A stretch of DNA of 64,000 nucleotides, taken from assembly GCA_016715405.1 (NCBI GenBank), contig JADKAE010000019.1:1-64000 (forward strand). Reading direction: 5' to 3'. The notes under the pieces were generated by a model. It ran no database searches. It saw only the letters and a program-made list of their open reading frames with translations, and was not told the DNA's origin. A program made the translations under genes and the position numbers. This document shows positions 62,433-64,000 of the stretch, piece after piece. Each line of letters opens with the position of its first letter. Within the stretch, counting starts at the first letter, position 1. Origin of the DNA: Saprospiraceae bacterium. Lineage in GTDB: Bacteria; Bacteroidota; Bacteroidia; Chitinophagales; Saprospiraceae.

Positions 62433-64000
62433 TTATTCGATTAATAATTTTTGGCTTCGGGTATAGTGACCTACCGTGAGGTGTATATAATAAATCCCCT
62501 CAGGTAGATCATCGAGCTCCATCAATGTTGTATAAACGCCGTGCTCTTCTACCTCGGCGTCAAAGGTACGAATAATCCTGCCGGTGGAATCTTGTACATA
62601 GAAAAAGGCCGTTCCTTTGATAGGTGCGCCGAATTTGACTTTCACCTCTTCTTGGGCCGGATTGGGTATTAATTCGAGGGTAAGCGGGTTTTCTCCCTGA
62701 TGGTTTTCACCCCGGTTGCCGTTGTTTTTGTGAGATAAACGCCAAGTATAGATCCGCTGGCATTGCTCAAATCATCGCCGTTGAGCCAGAATACATTGGG
62801 CTGGGTGCTGTTAATGCCGCCCACCACATAACCGACAAGCATAGGCTGGTCGGCGGGTATGGCATCCAGATTGATAATACCATTGGCTAATTCAGGTGTG
62901 TTATCTGCCTGGATGAATGCAGCGCCCGCGCCCAACAATCCCGGCATATCAACCGGCATGCGGGTTTCGAGCATTTGTCCATTGGCATCACGGGATACGC
63001 AGCTGATGGTGCGCACAAAAGGCACATCGGGGTCCTCGGTCATTTGTCCGTTTTCATTAAAATAAAACTGGCTGATACCACCGAAAAACAGCGTATACAT
63101 GGTCTGGTTAGCCGTTTCGAATAGGGGCGCTTTGGAGCTGTGGTAATGGCTGAGGTATTGTACAAAATCATTGTTGACCGTATACCCTGCGGGCGTAATA
63201 TCGACTGTATTCAGAAAAGGGAGATCCTGGTTGTGCTGAAAAACGCCGGAAAAGGCGGTATAACCCAATTGACCGCCGGGAAAGATCTGGGGCGCCAGGT
63301 TGTAATCGCGGCGGTGCAGGTTGGCCTCATCAAACCAGGTTTCGTAATTCAAAATGACTAATTGTCCCTGCGAGGAAGAGACACGAAAGCGACTCACGGC
63401 ATTCGTATAGACCTGCTCGAAACCCGGCCCGTGATCAGGGCCCATGGGGTTGTAACGGCCGTTAAACAACTGACCGCCCACCAGATAAAACACATCGCCG
63501 ATGCGGCCCAGTTCGCCGCCGGTGACGGCCATGCGATCGTCCTGCAATTGCTGAAAATGCCCCGCGATAGGTTGTCCCTGGATGATCGCTTGTATCAGTG
63601 CCGGCACATGGACGGCAGTCAGATACGGGAAAGTAATATGATCACCGGCAGAAGCGCTATACGCATACCCGCCAATGAGGTACAGCGTATCGAGGTGTTG
63701 AAAGTGTTCCATATTGCTGGATTGCAGTTGCTCCTGCAAACCGGCAGGCAGTTCGCTCACCGGGCGTTGCCAGACCTGTCCGGCTGCTATATCGACCACA
63801 TAAATTTGAGTGTTATTGCCTTCGGCGGCAAACGAAGCAAAGGGTTGCCGGCGATGTAATCCATCGGTGCGCCCGCCCAGCAGCAGCCATTTGCCTTCCC
63901 ATTCTGCGTGAGCAAAAGATTGAATGGCAGGCGCTTGCGGCAAATTGACGGCTTGAATATTAACCGAAAAAGGCGTTTGAGCCTGTAATGCAAATGAAAA
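62433..64000 (-). CDS. Secreted Kelch-like protein with T9SS sorting domain, cut by the window edge (one frameshift)
   Basis: The frame enters from the right edge within a signal peptide (FSFALQAQ). Several Kelch-like blades follow, each with a Gly-Gly: WEGKWLLLGGRTDG, LDTLYLIGGYAYSA, IGDVFYLVGGQLFNGRY and VGYVVGGINST. After a break at T5 62725-62729 (A5 in the coding strand), adding one base gives YLTKNNGNRGENHQGENP. This leads to a type A sorting domain (LELIPNPAQEEVKVKF ... YIHLTVGHYTRSQKLLIE). It is exported by T9SS. The ligand is unknown. The beginning of the gene lies outside the window. Confidence 0.8.

Overview
The window comes from a member of the Bacteroidota, most likely a Saprospirales-type organism. 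The evidence is: secreted proteins ending in type IX secretion (T9SS) sorting domains at both window edges; a SusC-like TonB receptor with a CarboxypepD_reg-like plug extension; a PorV/PorQ-type barrel; a Bacteroidota-type LptE; promoters of the TTG-N17-22-TAnnTTTG type; and few Shine-Dalgarno sequences. It is ordinary chromosome: no phage, integrase, transposase, CRISPR array or rRNA was seen. One tRNA gene (His, GTG) is present.

Layout. 1-3.1 kb: minus-strand cell-surface T9SS genes. 3.3-9 kb: TonB receptor, then miaB / sigma-54 activator / lptE. 9-13 kb (minus): arginine deiminase and a three-gene glycosyltransferase / aldo-keto reductase / FAD oxidoreductase operon. 13.2-15.7 kb: an unfamiliar coiled-coil and membrane protein operon. 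16.3-22.9 kb: tRNA-His, thioesterase, YihY, PorV-like, Nudix, pyrE, M42 peptidase, UbiA-like, EVE. 23-32.4 kb: carbohydrate block (GH13 amylase, 6-phosphogluconate dehydrogenase, gluconate permease, gluconokinase, and a giant ThuA/PQQ-sugar-dehydrogenase/cytochrome lipoprotein). 32.6-46 kb: core metabolism (coaD, yjjG-like, pruA, fba, saccharopine-dehydrogenase-like, alkaline phosphatase, acyl-CoA dehydrogenase, CBS, LysM, kdsB, cdd). 46-53 kb: second saccharopine-dehydrogenase-like, S8 protease, trxB, agmatine deiminase / carbamoylputrescine amidase, Nudix. 53-64 kb: YdcF, rhomboid, rlmH, SWIM protein, two small unknowns, MoxR ATPase, YciO/Sua5, selD, mnmH and a Kelch-like T9SS protein cut by the window edge.

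Two features dominate. First, at least a dozen genes are split by single-base gains or losses, nearly all in runs of 3-6 identical bases. Restoring one base per site gives uninterrupted, family-typical proteins. This looks like homopolymer sequencing error rather than gene decay, so such genes are annotated here as single full-length CDSs. Two lesions do not fit: an in-frame TAG in the carbamoylputrescine amidase, and an apparent internal deletion in the S8 protease that removes the oxyanion-hole block. Second, a large share of intergenic gaps, mainly at gene 3' ends, hold palindromic arrays made of short oligomers (7-, 8- or 14-mers and longer modules) that run in one orientation, turn around at a small centre, and return as the reverse complement. 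Several unrelated sequence families share this architecture, and in at least six genes the stop codon lies inside the array.
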